Assembly: GCA_030681895.1 (NCBI GenBank)
Contig: JAUXRI010000300.1
Coordinates: forward strand, 1 to 64,000
Length of the DNA: 64,000 nt
Origin: Myxococcales bacterium
GTDB lineage: Bacteria > Myxococcota > Myxococcia > Myxococcales > Myxococcaceae
Direction of reading: 5' to 3'
The notes under the pieces are model-generated. The model had not been told where the DNA came from, did no database searches, and was given only the letters and a program-made list of their open reading frames with translations. Shown one piece after another: positions 8,339 to 16,077 of the stretch (its first letter is position 1; the number at the start of each line of letters is the position of its first letter). Made by a program: the position numbers and the translations under genes.

Positions 8339-9763
8339 CTAGGGCGCCGGGTCTGCAGGCTCGACCACAGGCCCCTGTTTTTGCTGCAGGGCGCCTCGCA
8401 GGCGTTCGAGGACCTGGCGCTCAGCCTCGGCTGGCAGTCCGAGCGGGCCGGGCTGGCACTCGCAGCTGACCTGTCCGGTGCGGAGATCCTGCGCGAAGGC
8501 ACAGACGCCGGGGCACTCACGCAGCGGAGAGTCTTCGAAGAGCGCCAGCGACACTTCGCGCGCGGTCGAGAGGACCTGGGCACACGACTTCATCGTCTCG
8601 AACAGGCGAGACCACGGCACGACGTGCTGCGTGTTTCGGCCGCGATCACCGGCGTCGAAGGTGAAGCCGATGCGGCAGGCGGGCGAGAGGCCCGGGAAGT
8701 CGAGGTACAGGCGACCACCGTCGACCAGCGGTCTCCACACCGTCGCGGTGACGAGCAAGCCGGTGCCGGCGCCGACCTGCTGCAGCTCGAAGCACGCGTC
8801 CTCGGATGGTGTCTGGGTGCTGCGCGCGCACTGGTACCGCTGACCTGCCGCGAGCAGCCGGGGGCGATGGAGCAGCAGCACGCCTGCTCCGACATCGATG
8901 GTCACCTCGAAGCGGCCCCACGCATCGGCGGCCAGCAGCCCGACGACGCCGTGCGGTGGGGCGCCCTTCACGAGAGAGAGCGACAGGCCCCGGGTGCCGA
9001 CGCCAGGCGAGAGCTCGACCTTGTCCATCGCCACGCCCTGAAACGACGACAGCTCGAGCGGCAGCAGCTCTCTGGGCAGCTCGAGCTTCTGGAGCAGATC
9101 AGCCGTCGTGGTGAACCCCGCCTGGCGTATGGGCGCTTCGAAGATCCGGCTCGCGCGCTCCCGGGTCGAGAGGCTGAACGCGCCGGTGAAGGTGTTCTCA
9201 CCCTGGGTGACGCGCGCTGCGAGGAGCGGCCAGTCGTGCTTCGGGTCGCGCGTCAGCTCGAGCACCTGCACCTCGCCACCGAGCTGCTCAGCCCAGACGA
9301 CCCAGTCTTCCCTCGGGCGTGAAGGAACGAACCGAAGGACGCGGCGCGACGGGTCGAGCTGGAGCGCCGTCGACTCGAGAAGCTCGGTGCCGACCACCAC
9401 GACGCACGAGGTGCCTTCGACGAGCCCGGCCTGCATCGGCACCAGCCGGCGGCCAGCGACGGTGAGCCCGGCGAGCCTCGTGACGGGAAAGACCTCGTCG
9501 GCGCCCAACGGGTCGGCGATCGTCACGCGGGCGGCACCCACCATCGGCGAGTCGAGACAGCCCGTCGTCACCAACGTCATCGGCAGGGCGACGTCGATGA
9601 CGATCTCGGCGGGCACCTGAAACACCTGCCCCGGAATGGCGATGCGCAAGCCCGGCCCGGGGAGCAGCGGTGCTTCGAGGCCGATCAGCGTGTCGAACGC
9701 CGGCGGACCCGCGCTCCGGGCGCAGGCCGTCGCGACGAGCAGCGAGAGGAACCAGGAGCGCAC
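8339..9763 (-). CDS. Lipoprotein with retropepsin-like folds, probably inactive
   Basis: A GTG at 9763 gives a lipoprotein signal (RSWFLSLLVATAC) and a 474-residue product. Two segments look like the C-terminal strand of retroviral-type aspartic proteases: LLAADAWGRFEVTIDVGAGVL in the middle and a weaker GTELLESTALQLDPSRRVL earlier. Where such proteins have the catalytic LVDTGA, this one reads PMTLVTTGC and GAFSLSTRER, so the catalytic Asp seems to be lost in both halves. The C-terminus is Cys-rich (CPGVCAFAQ, SCECQPG). It ends 107 bp from the LysM gene start and may belong to a minus-strand run. Confidence 0.55.
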   Translation of the reverse strand: MRSWFLSLLVATACARSAGPPAFDTLIGLEAPLLPGPGLRIAIPGQVFQVPAEIVIDVALPMTLVTTGCLDSPMVGAARVTIADPLGADEVFPVTRLAGLTVAGRRLVPMQAGLVEGTSCVVVVGTELLESTALQLDPSRRVLRFVPSRPREDWVVWAEQLGGEVQVLELTRDPKHDWPLLAARVTQGENTFTGAFSLSTRERASRIFEAPIRQAGFTTTADLLQKLELPRELLPLELSSFQGVAMDKVELSPGVGTRGLSLSLVKGAPPHGVVGLLAADAWGRFEVTIDVGAGVLLLHRPRLLAAGQRYQCARSTQTPSEDACFELQQVGAGTGLLVTATVWRPLVDGGRLYLDFPGLSPACRIGFTFDAGDRGRNTQHVVPWSRLFETMKSCAQVLSTAREVSLALFEDSPLRECPGVCAFAQDLRTGQVSCECQPGPLGLPAEAERQVLERLRGALQQKQGPVVEPADPAP

Positions 9764-9776
9764 ACTCCAAGCGTAG

Positions 9777-10964
9777 TCAGTCGATGCTGATGCCGCCGCC
9801 ATCTTTCGAGACCGCGGGGACGGAGGTGCTCGAGCCCGCGCCGTTGAAGCTGAGGTTCGAAGGCGCGTTGGGGATGGTGATCGCCCGCGTGGTGATGCCC
9901 GCGCCGTTGGGGCCGATCTCGAAGAGCTGGCCAAACTCGGTGAAGCCGTAGACCGAGCCACCCCAGTACGCGATGCCGTAGACGTTGCGGTACGAGTTCG
10001 GGATCGGCCCGTAGTTGCGAATGAGGCCGCCCGTCACCGGGTTCACCTGCACCAGGCAGTCGTCGCACATCGGGTTCGAGAACATGTTCTTTACGGTGAG
10101 GAAGGTGCCGCCGTCCTGCACCGAGACGATGTCGCCCGATGACTCGAAGCCGCTCGGCAGGCCGGAGCCGATCTGCGTCTGGGCTCCGGTGGTGGTGTTG
10201 ATGCGGTAGTAGAACCGGCCCGAGTACGCCACGAGCACCTCGTTGTTCGGGTCGAGCGTTCCGCGCGGCACGAACGAGAGCGAGTTCGGGTAGGTGTTCG
10301 TGGTGTTGATCGGCGTGCACGCGGCGTTGAGCAGGTTGAGGCTGTAGAAGCCCGAGAAGCCGACGATGAACGCGTTGCCGGCGCCGTCGATGGCGAGATC
10401 GGTGATGTCGAAAGCGCAGGTGAAGTTGCCGACGGTGCGCACAGCACGCGTGACGGGATCGAGAACGTAGAGCGTCGACGCGCTGTGGCCGTAGACCGAC
10501 TCGACGAAGCCGGCCGTGCCGCCTGCCGTTGCGGAGCCGCCTGCCGTTGCGGAGCCGCCCGCCGTTGCGGAGCCGCCCGCCGTTGCAGAGCCGCCCGCCG
10601 TTGCGGTGCCGCCAGCCGTTGCAGAGCCACCTGCCGTTGCGGAGCCGCCAGCCGTTGCGGAGCCGCCTGCCGTTGCCGAGCCACCTGCCGTCGCCGAGCC
10701 GCCTGCGGTTGCCGAGCCGCCTGCGGTCGCGGAGCCTCCTGCGGTTGCCGAACCGCCTGCGGTCGCCGAGCCTCCCGCCATTGCGGAGCCGCCCGCGGTC
10801 GCCGAGCCGCCCGCCGTTGCGGAGCCGCCCGCCGTGGCCGAGCCACCACCGGTGCCCGCGCCAGCATCACGCTTCGGTTCCATCACCACGACGTTGCCCG
10901 GGCCGCAGGTACACGCGGCCACAGACGACACGACGACTACCGCAACGACGAGGCGAAGAGACAT
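9777..10964 (-). CDS. Lipoprotein with hexapeptide-repeat linker and propeller-like domain
   Basis: The 395-residue product starts with a lipoprotein signal ending VVSSVAAC. About 18 copies of GGSATA (variants GGSAMA, GGTATA) make a flexible linker at residues about 40-147. A C-terminal globular domain of about 245 residues follows, with repeated GxxYxLN / YGFTEFG segments reminiscent of a beta-propeller (FVESVYGHSASTLYVLDPVTR, then similar blades). This is a common plan for myxobacterial surface lipoproteins: anchor, spacer, exposed domain. No enzyme motif is visible. The stop is 13 bp from the start of the next minus-strand gene. Confidence 0.65.
   Translation of the reverse strand: MSLRLVVAVVVVSSVAACTCGPGNVVVMEPKRDAGAGTGGGSATAGGSATAGGSATAGGSAMAGGSATAGGSATAGGSATAGGSATAGGSATAGGSATAGGSATAGGSATAGGSATAGGTATAGGSATAGGSATAGGSATAGGSATAGGTAGFVESVYGHSASTLYVLDPVTRAVRTVGNFTCAFDITDLAIDGAGNAFIVGFSGFYSLNLLNAACTPINTTNTYPNSLSFVPRGTLDPNNEVLVAYSGRFYYRINTTTGAQTQIGSGLPSGFESSGDIVSVQDGGTFLTVKNMFSNPMCDDCLVQVNPVTGGLIRNYGPIPNSYRNVYGIAYWGGSVYGFTEFGQLFEIGPNGAGITTRAITIPNAPSNLSFNGAGSSTSVPAVSKDGGGISID
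10524..10847 (-). repeat. 18-bp in-frame tandem repeat encoding (GGSATA)n
   Basis: About 18 imperfect copies of an 18-bp unit encode the linker of the lipoprotein at 9777-10964. Copies differ mainly at third positions, so the array is old enough to have diverged but still keeps the peptide. Gain or loss of units would change the linker length without breaking the frame. The complementary strand is open in several frames purely because of the repeat composition. Confidence 0.85.
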
Positions 10965-11042
10965 GATCGAGCGCCTTAGCCGAATCCGGAGCGGGTGAAG
11001 GTGTCCACCTCGGCATACGCGCGCGCCGTTGCGTCATCGAGC

Positions 11043-11879
11043 CTACGGCTTCGGCTGCGCACCCACGCCCATCGTGAAGTCCTGCACCTGGGTGTCGGGC
11101 GGCGGGCTCAACTTGAAGCGCGGGTCGACGCTGCCGGTGCCGCCGTCCCACGCCGGCCCGGTGTTCGTCTTCAGGTTCAAGAACGAGATCGCGTTCTCAC
11201 TGCCATCGGGATCGACGACGGTGCTCTTGAGCACCTGCGCCGACTTCGGGTCGACCTCGAGGAAGATGCGGGTGAAGCGCGCGTCAGGCACGAGCGGGTC
11301 GAGCTGGAGCAACGTACCGGTGCACTTCGCGCACTCCTTCTGGGTGATGGCGAACTCGTCGGCCAGCTTGCCCTGACCGAACAAGAACGTGACCGACGCC
11401 GAGAGCTTGCTGGTGCCGATGCTCGCGACCGTCAGCAGCTTCGCCTCGGGGTCGTGCATGTAGACCTTCACGCCGGCGAGCACGAACGTCTTTGCCGAGG
11501 GCTTCGCGTAGTCCCACCGCATCAGGCCCGGCTTCTTGAAGAGCACCGTGCCGGTCGACGTCTGGGTGCGCTTGCTGATCTTGTAGAAATAGTCCTGCCG
11601 GAAGTCGGCGCTGAAGTCGCTCGTGGTCTCGTAGAAGGCCTGCATGCGCTCGACGAGCGTCTTCACCGCGGGCGCCATCACCGGCTTCGGAACTCCGGCA
11701 TCGCTCACCGCAGCGACGCCAGCGTCTGTCGCACGAACGAGCCCCGCGTCCTTCGAACGCACTCCTGCGTCGGACGCGCCGGCGTCACGAATGGCGACCG
11801 CCTTCTTCGCGCTCATCGCGATGGGGTTGCCGTCGGGAACCTGAGACACCAGCAGAACCAGAAACGCGTGGGAGAGCAT
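11043..11879 (-). CDS. LolA-like outer-membrane lipoprotein carrier protein
   Basis: The 278-residue protein has an N-terminal hydrophobic segment (LSHAFLVLLVS), then an Asp-Ala-Gly-rich linker (residues about 25-65), then a LolA/LolB-type domain. Typical features are the opening TLVERMQAFYETTSDFSADFRQ, the strand GTVLFKKPGLMRWDY, and the late FTRIFLEVDPKSAQVLKS and NAISFLNLKTN segments. LolA carries lipoproteins across the periplasm from LolCDE to LolB, so a role in handling the many lipoproteins of this genome is plausible. The linker before the domain is unlike E. coli LolA. It may be one of several paralogues. Confidence 0.75.
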   Translation of the reverse strand: MLSHAFLVLLVSQVPDGNPIAMSAKKAVAIRDAGASDAGVRSKDAGLVRATDAGVAAVSDAGVPKPVMAPAVKTLVERMQAFYETTSDFSADFRQDYFYKISKRTQTSTGTVLFKKPGLMRWDYAKPSAKTFVLAGVKVYMHDPEAKLLTVASIGTSKLSASVTFLFGQGKLADEFAITQKECAKCTGTLLQLDPLVPDARFTRIFLEVDPKSAQVLKSTVVDPDGSENAISFLNLKTNTGPAWDGGTGSVDPRFKLSPPPDTQVQDFTMGVGAQPKP

Positions 11880-11935
11880 GTGGAAGTCCTCCTATTCCCT
11901 CGTGAAACGACTGTCGCGAGCTTCGACGCGCCGCT

Positions 11936-12619
11936 TCAGCCTCTCTTCACGTGCGTGCCGTACAGGCGGCCGCGTTGCTTGACCGACAAGAGCCTGAACC
12001 GGTCGCGCAAGACGACGGTCTCCTCGGGCGAGAGATCGCCATGCCGGCCCAGGTGCTCGAGCCGCCACGCCACCGCGCGAGTGATGCAGGCGCTCGCGGC
12101 CGCCGAGATGTTGAGGCTCTGCGTGAAGCCCGACATCGGCAACCAGAAGACGCCGTCGGCCAGTGACAACACCTCGTCGCTGACGCCGAAGCGCTCGTTG
12201 CCGAACACCAGCGCGACCTTCTGATCGAACTTCAGATCGAACAGGCTCTGCGCACCGTCACGCACCGCCGACACCTGCAGCGAGAAGCCCCGGGCCTTGA
12301 GCGCGCGGTGACACGAGGCGAAGTCGTCGTAGCGGGTGAGATCGAGCCACTTGTCGCAGCCCTGCGTCACCTTGGTGTTGGGAGACCACGGCACGTCGGG
12401 GTTCCGCACGACGTGGACTTCCTGCACGCCCATCGCCTCGCAGGTGCGCAGCACGGCCGCCATGTTGAAGCTGTCTTCGAGGCGATCGAGCACGACGACG
12501 AGGTTGCGCGTGCGGCTGGCGATCACCTTGTCGATGCGCTCCTTGCGCGGCTCGAGGAGCAGATCGTCAGGCAGCGGTTGGCCCTCGGCGATTTCGTACT
12601 TCGGGCCACCGCCGGTCAC
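11936..12619 (-). CDS. trmH: TrmH-type tRNA (guanosine-18-2'-O)-methyltransferase
   Basis: The 227-residue protein belongs to the SpoU/TrmH (SPOUT) family. Motif 1 is in LDRLEDSFNMAAVLRTCEAMG (Asn and Arg of the active site), motif 2 in KVALVFGNERFGVSDEV, and motif 3 in WLPMSGFTQSLNISAAAS. The C-terminal RLEHLGRHGDLSPEETVVLRD stretch matches the helical extension of TrmH, which methylates G18 in tRNA, rather than RlmB. The GTG start overlaps the obgE stop by 4 bp (GTGA), so the gene is translationally coupled to obgE. Confidence 0.8.
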   Translation of the reverse strand: MTGGGPKYEIAEGQPLPDDLLLEPRKERIDKVIASRTRNLVVVLDRLEDSFNMAAVLRTCEAMGVQEVHVVRNPDVPWSPNTKVTQGCDKWLDLTRYDDFASCHRALKARGFSLQVSAVRDGAQSLFDLKFDQKVALVFGNERFGVSDEVLSLADGVFWLPMSGFTQSLNISAAASACITRAVAWRLEHLGRHGDLSPEETVVLRDRFRLLSVKQRGRLYGTHVKRG

Positions 12620-13863
12620 GCGCGGGCCCTGGCCTTCGCCTTCTTCACGACCGGCTTCTTCTTCGCGGCGGGCTTCTTCTTCGAGACCGGCGAGGTCTTC
12701 GCCGCAGGCCGCTTCGGAGCCACCTTCTTCTTCGCGGGCGTCTTCTGCTTCACGGCCTTCACGACGACGGGCTTCTCGGCCTTCGGCGCGCGGAACGCGG
12801 TCTCGGCGGTGACGACCTCGCGGAGCGCGTCCTTCTGCTTCACGCGCGTCTTGAGCGAGGCGTGCGAGAACAGCTCCCGCGCACAGGCGTCGAGCAGCGC
12901 CTCGAGCCCTTCACCGGTGGCGCCCGACAGCTCGAGCACGTGCACGCGTCGCTTCTCCATGGCCGCGAGGAACTTCGGCAGCGCGTCGCGGGCGTCGGGC
13001 AGGTCGAGCTTGTTGGCCACCACGACCATCGGCTTCCCCGCCAGCACGCCGCTGTACTTCTTGAGCTCGGTGTTGATGGCGTCGAAGTCCTTCACCGGGT
13101 CGCGGCCTTCGATGACGGCCGAGAGATCGACCAGGTGCACCAGCACCCGGCAGCGCTCGACGTGCCGGAGGAACTGGTGGCCCAGCCCGGCGCCTTCGCT
13201 CGCGCCTTCGATGAGCCCGGGGATGTCGGCCATCACGAACGACTTCTTGTCCTTGTAGGGCACGACGCCGAGGTTCGGCACGAGCGTGGTGAACGGGTAG
13301 TCCGCCACCTTGGGCTTCGCGCGCGAGACGCGGCTGATCAGCGTCGACTTGCCGGCGTTGGGGAAGCCCACGATGCCGACATCGGCGAGGAGCTTGAGCT
13401 CGAGCGTCAGGTCCTTCTCTTCGCCCGGCGTGCCGTCCTGTGCGAAGCGCGGCGTCTGGCGCGTCGAGGTGGCGAAGTTGATGTTGCCGAGGCCTCCGCG
13501 GCCGCCCTTGGCGATCACGAACGTCTGGCCGGCGACCGAGAGATCGACCAGCACGTTGCCGGTGTGCGAGTCGCGAACGACGGTGCCGACGGGGGTCTCG
13601 AGGATCAGATCGTCGGAGCCGGCGCCGTTCATGTCGCTGCCCATGCCGTGGTAGCCGTTCCGCGACCGGTAGAGCGAGTGGTAGCGGAAGTCGAGGAGCG
13701 TGGTGAGCTGCTCGGTCGCCTTGAAGATGACCGAACCGCCATTGCCGCCGTCGCCACCTGACGGACCGCCCTTGTCGATGAACTTCTCGCGACGGAACGC
13801 GACGGCGCCATTGCCGCCATCGCCGGCCTTCACCTTGATTTGCACCTCGTCGACGAACTTCAT
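12616..13863 (-). CDS. obgE: GTPase Obg (ribosome assembly)
   Basis: The 415-residue protein starts with the glycine-rich Obg fold (KFVDEVQIKVKAGDGGNGAVAFRREKF). The G domain follows with G1 GFPNAGKST, G3 DIPGLIEGAS, G4 NKLD and a G5-like ELSGATGEG. Obg binds the 50S subunit and is essential in most bacteria. The last 80 residues are Lys/Ala/Pro-rich (KTPAKKKVAPKRPAAK and similar), an extended basic tail that may bind RNA. I chose the ATG at 13863 because GGAGG lies 5 bp upstream. It follows rplU-rpmA, the usual conserved order. Confidence 0.93.
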   Translation of the reverse strand: MKFVDEVQIKVKAGDGGNGAVAFRREKFIDKGGPSGGDGGNGGSVIFKATEQLTTLLDFRYHSLYRSRNGYHGMGSDMNGAGSDDLILETPVGTVVRDSHTGNVLVDLSVAGQTFVIAKGGRGGLGNINFATSTRQTPRFAQDGTPGEEKDLTLELKLLADVGIVGFPNAGKSTLISRVSRAKPKVADYPFTTLVPNLGVVPYKDKKSFVMADIPGLIEGASEGAGLGHQFLRHVERCRVLVHLVDLSAVIEGRDPVKDFDAINTELKKYSGVLAGKPMVVVANKLDLPDARDALPKFLAAMEKRRVHVLELSGATGEGLEALLDACARELFSHASLKTRVKQKDALREVVTAETAFRAPKAEKPVVVKAVKQKTPAKKKVAPKRPAAKTSPVSKKKPAAKKKPVVKKAKARARA

Positions 13864-13895
13864 CAGATCCTCCACTCGAGCTTCAGAAACACGAA

Positions 13896-13929
13896 GCGGG
13901 TCGGCTCCTTGCGAAGGAACGCGACCCGC
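13896..13929 (-). terminator. Hairpin between rpmA and obgE (attenuator or partial terminator)
   Basis: An 8-bp G/C-rich stem (GCGGGTCG / CGACCCGC) encloses a second 5-bp stem with a GCG loop, all in the 93-bp gap between rpmA and obgE. On the minus strand the hairpin is followed by a moderately T-rich stretch rather than a clean T tract. It could lower transcription into obgE relative to the ribosomal protein genes or act as an RNA processing site. Confidence 0.4.
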
Positions 13930-13956
13930 ATACGACAGACCGAAAAAAGAACGACT

Positions 13957-14238
13957 TCAGACCGCAGCGGCGGGCGAAGCGTCTTTCGCGGGGTACACCG
14001 AGACCTGCTTGCGCTTCTTGTCCTTGCGCTCGAACGTGACGACGCCGTCGACGAGCGCGAACAGCGTGTGGTCGCGGCCCGCGCGCACGTTGGTGCCCGG
14101 GTGAACAACGGTGCCGAGCTGGCGGATGATGATGGTGCCGGCGGTGATCGTCTGGCCGCCCGAGACCTTCATGCCGCGGCGCTGTGAGTTCGAATCACGG
14201 CCGTTGCGAGAGGAGCCCTGCCCTTTTTTATGTGCCAT
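13957..14238 (-). CDS. rpmA: 50S ribosomal protein L27
   Basis: The 93-residue protein is a clear L27. It starts [19 protein letters not shown], continues with [14 protein letters not shown] and the [21 protein letters not shown] core, and ends with a short extension. L27 reaches the peptidyl transferase centre with its N-terminus. There is no Firmicutes-type cleaved leader: the protein begins directly with AHKKG after Met. The gene lies between rplU and obgE as in most bacteria. Confidence 0.96.
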   Translation of the reverse strand: MAHKKGQGSSRNGRDSNSQRRGMKVSGGQTITAGTIIIRQLGTVVHPGTNVRAGRDHTLFALVDGVVTFERKDKKRKQVSVYPAKDASPAAAV

Positions 14239-14280
14239 GGAAGTCGAGTCCTTCTGGGTGAAGAAAGTGGTGAGTGCGAA

Positions 14281-14589
14281 TCAGGCCGCGACGCCGGTGA
14301 TCTTGATCTCGGTGAAGGACTGCCGGTGACCGCGCATGCGCGTCCAGCCTTCCTTCTCCTTGCGGAAGTGAATGACGCGACGGGCCTTGGTCTGGCGAAC
14401 GATCTTGCCGGTGACGTTGGCGCCCGAGACGATGGGCTTGCCGATCTTCGGCGAATCGCTGCCGCCGACCATCAGAACCTCGTCGAACTTCACGTCCGAG
14501 CCCGACTCACCCGCGATCTTCTCGATGCGGATGACGTCTCCCTCGGCCACGCGGTACTGCTTTCCACCAGTGCGGATGACGGCGTACAT
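14281..14589 (-). CDS. rplU: 50S ribosomal protein L21
   Basis: The 102-residue product has the L21 signature [23 protein letters not shown], then DEVLMVGG and a Lys/Arg-rich end with [22 protein letters not shown]. The ATG at 14589 is chosen because canonical L21 begins MYAVI; the frame is open further upstream but that part is not conserved. It is the first gene of the rplU-rpmA-obgE-trmH run. Confidence 0.96.
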   Translation of the reverse strand: MYAVIRTGGKQYRVAEGDVIRIEKIAGESGSDVKFDEVLMVGGSDSPKIGKPIVSGANVTGKIVRQTKARRVIHFRKEKEGWTRMRGHRQSFTEIKITGVAA

Positions 14590-14675
14590 CGTGATGTCCT
14601 CGTTTTCGTTCAGCTCGTTCTTGCGAAGCGAGTCCCGGTCGGAGCCCAAGGGGCAGAACGCCGGAAAGGCTGCCG

Positions 14676-14704
14676 CGTGTATGTCACCCCGGTGAGGTGG
14701 TCAA
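14676..14704 (-). promoter_or_regulatory. Possible sigma-70 promoter for rplU-rpmA-obgE
   Basis: On the minus strand a TTGACC box (14699-14704) is followed after exactly 17 bp by TACACG (14676-14681). The -35 box matches well and the -10 box only partly. It lies about 90 bp upstream of the rplU start, in the only sizeable gap before that operon. Confidence 0.35.
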
Positions 14705-14738
14705 GCCCTGCAACTCGGGGAACTTCCTGATCAGGCCT

Positions 14739-15359
14739 TCACGCCTCCTTCATCCACGCTTTGAGCTCGGGGACGACGGTCTTCTTCCACTTCGCAGACG
14801 TGCGCAATTCCATGAACCGGGCGGTGACGGCGTCGAGCATGCGCCCCAGCACCGCCACGTGATCCAGCCGCTCGGTGAGCTTCTCGTCGTCATCATCCTT
14901 CATCAGTTCAGGGGTCTTGCCGGCGCGTACGTCGAAGTGCTCGGCGTCGAGGGTCACCTCATAGGAACGCTCCTGCCAGGTGATGGCCACCCGCGCCGAA
15001 TGCACCAGCAGGCCCCGAGCAGCGGCCTGACGGATCAGCTGGGCGTACGGCGCGTTGACGCCCTTCACGGCCACCTCGGTGATGTCGCCGCTCGCCGCCC
15101 GCAGCGTCAGCCGTCCGTTGAAGAGCACCGTGATCGGCTCATCGTCGAGCACGGCAATGGGGTTGGTGTCGTTGCTGCGGAAGAGCACCCAGGTGAGCGC
15201 CTCACGCCCGAGCCACGTGCGGCCGCGGTACAGCGCTTCCCTCGCCTTGGCCTGCTCCGTCTCGATCGGATCGGCCTTCTCGACCGTGGCCTGACCGTCG
15301 ACCCCCGCGTCGCCGCGCATGAACTTCGCTTCGCTCCCAGCCGCTTTCTTCGAGGCCAT
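14739..15359 (-). CDS. RdgC C-terminal-half-like protein
   Basis: The 206-residue protein resembles the C-terminal part of RdgC. The stretch from EALTWVLFRSNDTNP through LLVHSARVAITWQERSYEV to the Asp/Glu-rich end lines up in pattern with the LTEWVRSG, KLALDWQQRIQF and KRLKFCDEL region of E. coli RdgC. The first 60 or so residues are a charged extension not seen in RdgC. The ATG overlaps the last base of the preceding gene's TGA, so both are probably made as a coupled pair. RdgC binds duplex DNA as a ring and restrains RecA. Confidence 0.5.
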   Translation of the reverse strand: MASKKAAGSEAKFMRGDAGVDGQATVEKADPIETEQAKAREALYRGRTWLGREALTWVLFRSNDTNPIAVLDDEPITVLFNGRLTLRAASGDITEVAVKGVNAPYAQLIRQAAARGLLVHSARVAITWQERSYEVTLDAEHFDVRAGKTPELMKDDDDEKLTERLDHVAVLGRMLDAVTARFMELRTSAKWKKTVVPELKAWMKEA

Positions 15360-15985
15360 CACGCCACCTCTTTCTTCTTCGGCGTCGAGAGCTCGTCACC
15401 GAACAGCTCCGTCGTTGGCGCGAGGCGATCGAGCGTGTCGGCGTCGACCAGCGACGCAGGCACCTTGGGAATGAGCTTGAGGTCGAGCGTCGAGGCGAGC
15501 GCCTCGGTGATCTCTTCGACGATCGAGCGCGTCGTGGCCCACACCGCCAGCTCCTTCGCGGTGAAATCGAGGCTCACGTCGAAGACCTTCACGCCGGGCT
15601 CGGTCTTGCTGCGGAGCGCGCGGCGAATGGTGTCCTTCTGCTCGGTCTTCTCGCGGCGTCCCGGGGCGCGGCCATTCTTCTGCTCGAAGGCCTGCGACCA
15701 CTCGGACAGCTGCGTGCGAATCTGCTGACCCGGAATGCGGAGCTTCTCGACGCGCCACGCGAACAGCGCGTGCATGCCGCGGAAGACCTCTCCGGCGGGG
15801 AATTCGGCCACCTCGGGGCGCTCGAGCGAGACGAAGCCCGAGGCGCGATCCTCATCGCCCTTCGGGTCGATGCCTTCGAAGGCGCGTGACTCGAGCGCTT
15901 TGACGAGCCACTTGCGGGTGTCTTTGGGAATGCTGCCGTCGAGACGGAAGCGGGCGAACGAGAGGGCACCACGGCGAATCGGCAT
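15359..15985 (-). CDS. RdgC-like protein, N-terminal half
   Basis: The 208-residue protein starts MPIRRGALSFARFRLDG and contains RIPGQQIRTQLSEW and GRAPGRREKTEQKDTIRRAL. The latter matches the RdgC segment in which a GRKLKKTEKDSLKDEV-type helix follows the first domain. A following VFDVSLDFTAKELAVWATT matches the RdgC beta-strand pair. Canonical RdgC is about 300 residues and continues into a C-terminal domain; here that part appears to be the next gene. I used the ATG at 15985. Upstream codons are unlike RdgC, and the divergent gene starts 92 bp away. Confidence 0.65.
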   Translation of the reverse strand: MPIRRGALSFARFRLDGSIPKDTRKWLVKALESRAFEGIDPKGDEDRASGFVSLERPEVAEFPAGEVFRGMHALFAWRVEKLRIPGQQIRTQLSEWSQAFEQKNGRAPGRREKTEQKDTIRRALRSKTEPGVKVFDVSLDFTAKELAVWATTRSIVEEITEALASTLDLKLIPKVPASLVDADTLDRLAPTTELFGDELSTPKKKEVA

Positions 15986-16077
15986 GAGGCGCGCCGTGTT
16001 TCGCGACGGCCAGAACAAAGCAACTGTGAAAGCGCGGTCGTTGGTCGCGTCGCGCGGAGCGAATAGGGTTCTTCGCC

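Noticed and set aside
10520-10850. Possible CRISPR-like array of short repeats
   Set aside because: The repeats are contiguous without unique spacers and are in frame in a protein gene.
10516-10998. Long plus-strand Pro/Ala/Val/Glu repeat frames opposite the hexapeptide-repeat lipoprotein
   Set aside because: They are open only because the 18-bp repeat lacks stop codons in any frame. The minus-strand gene has a lipobox and a globular domain.
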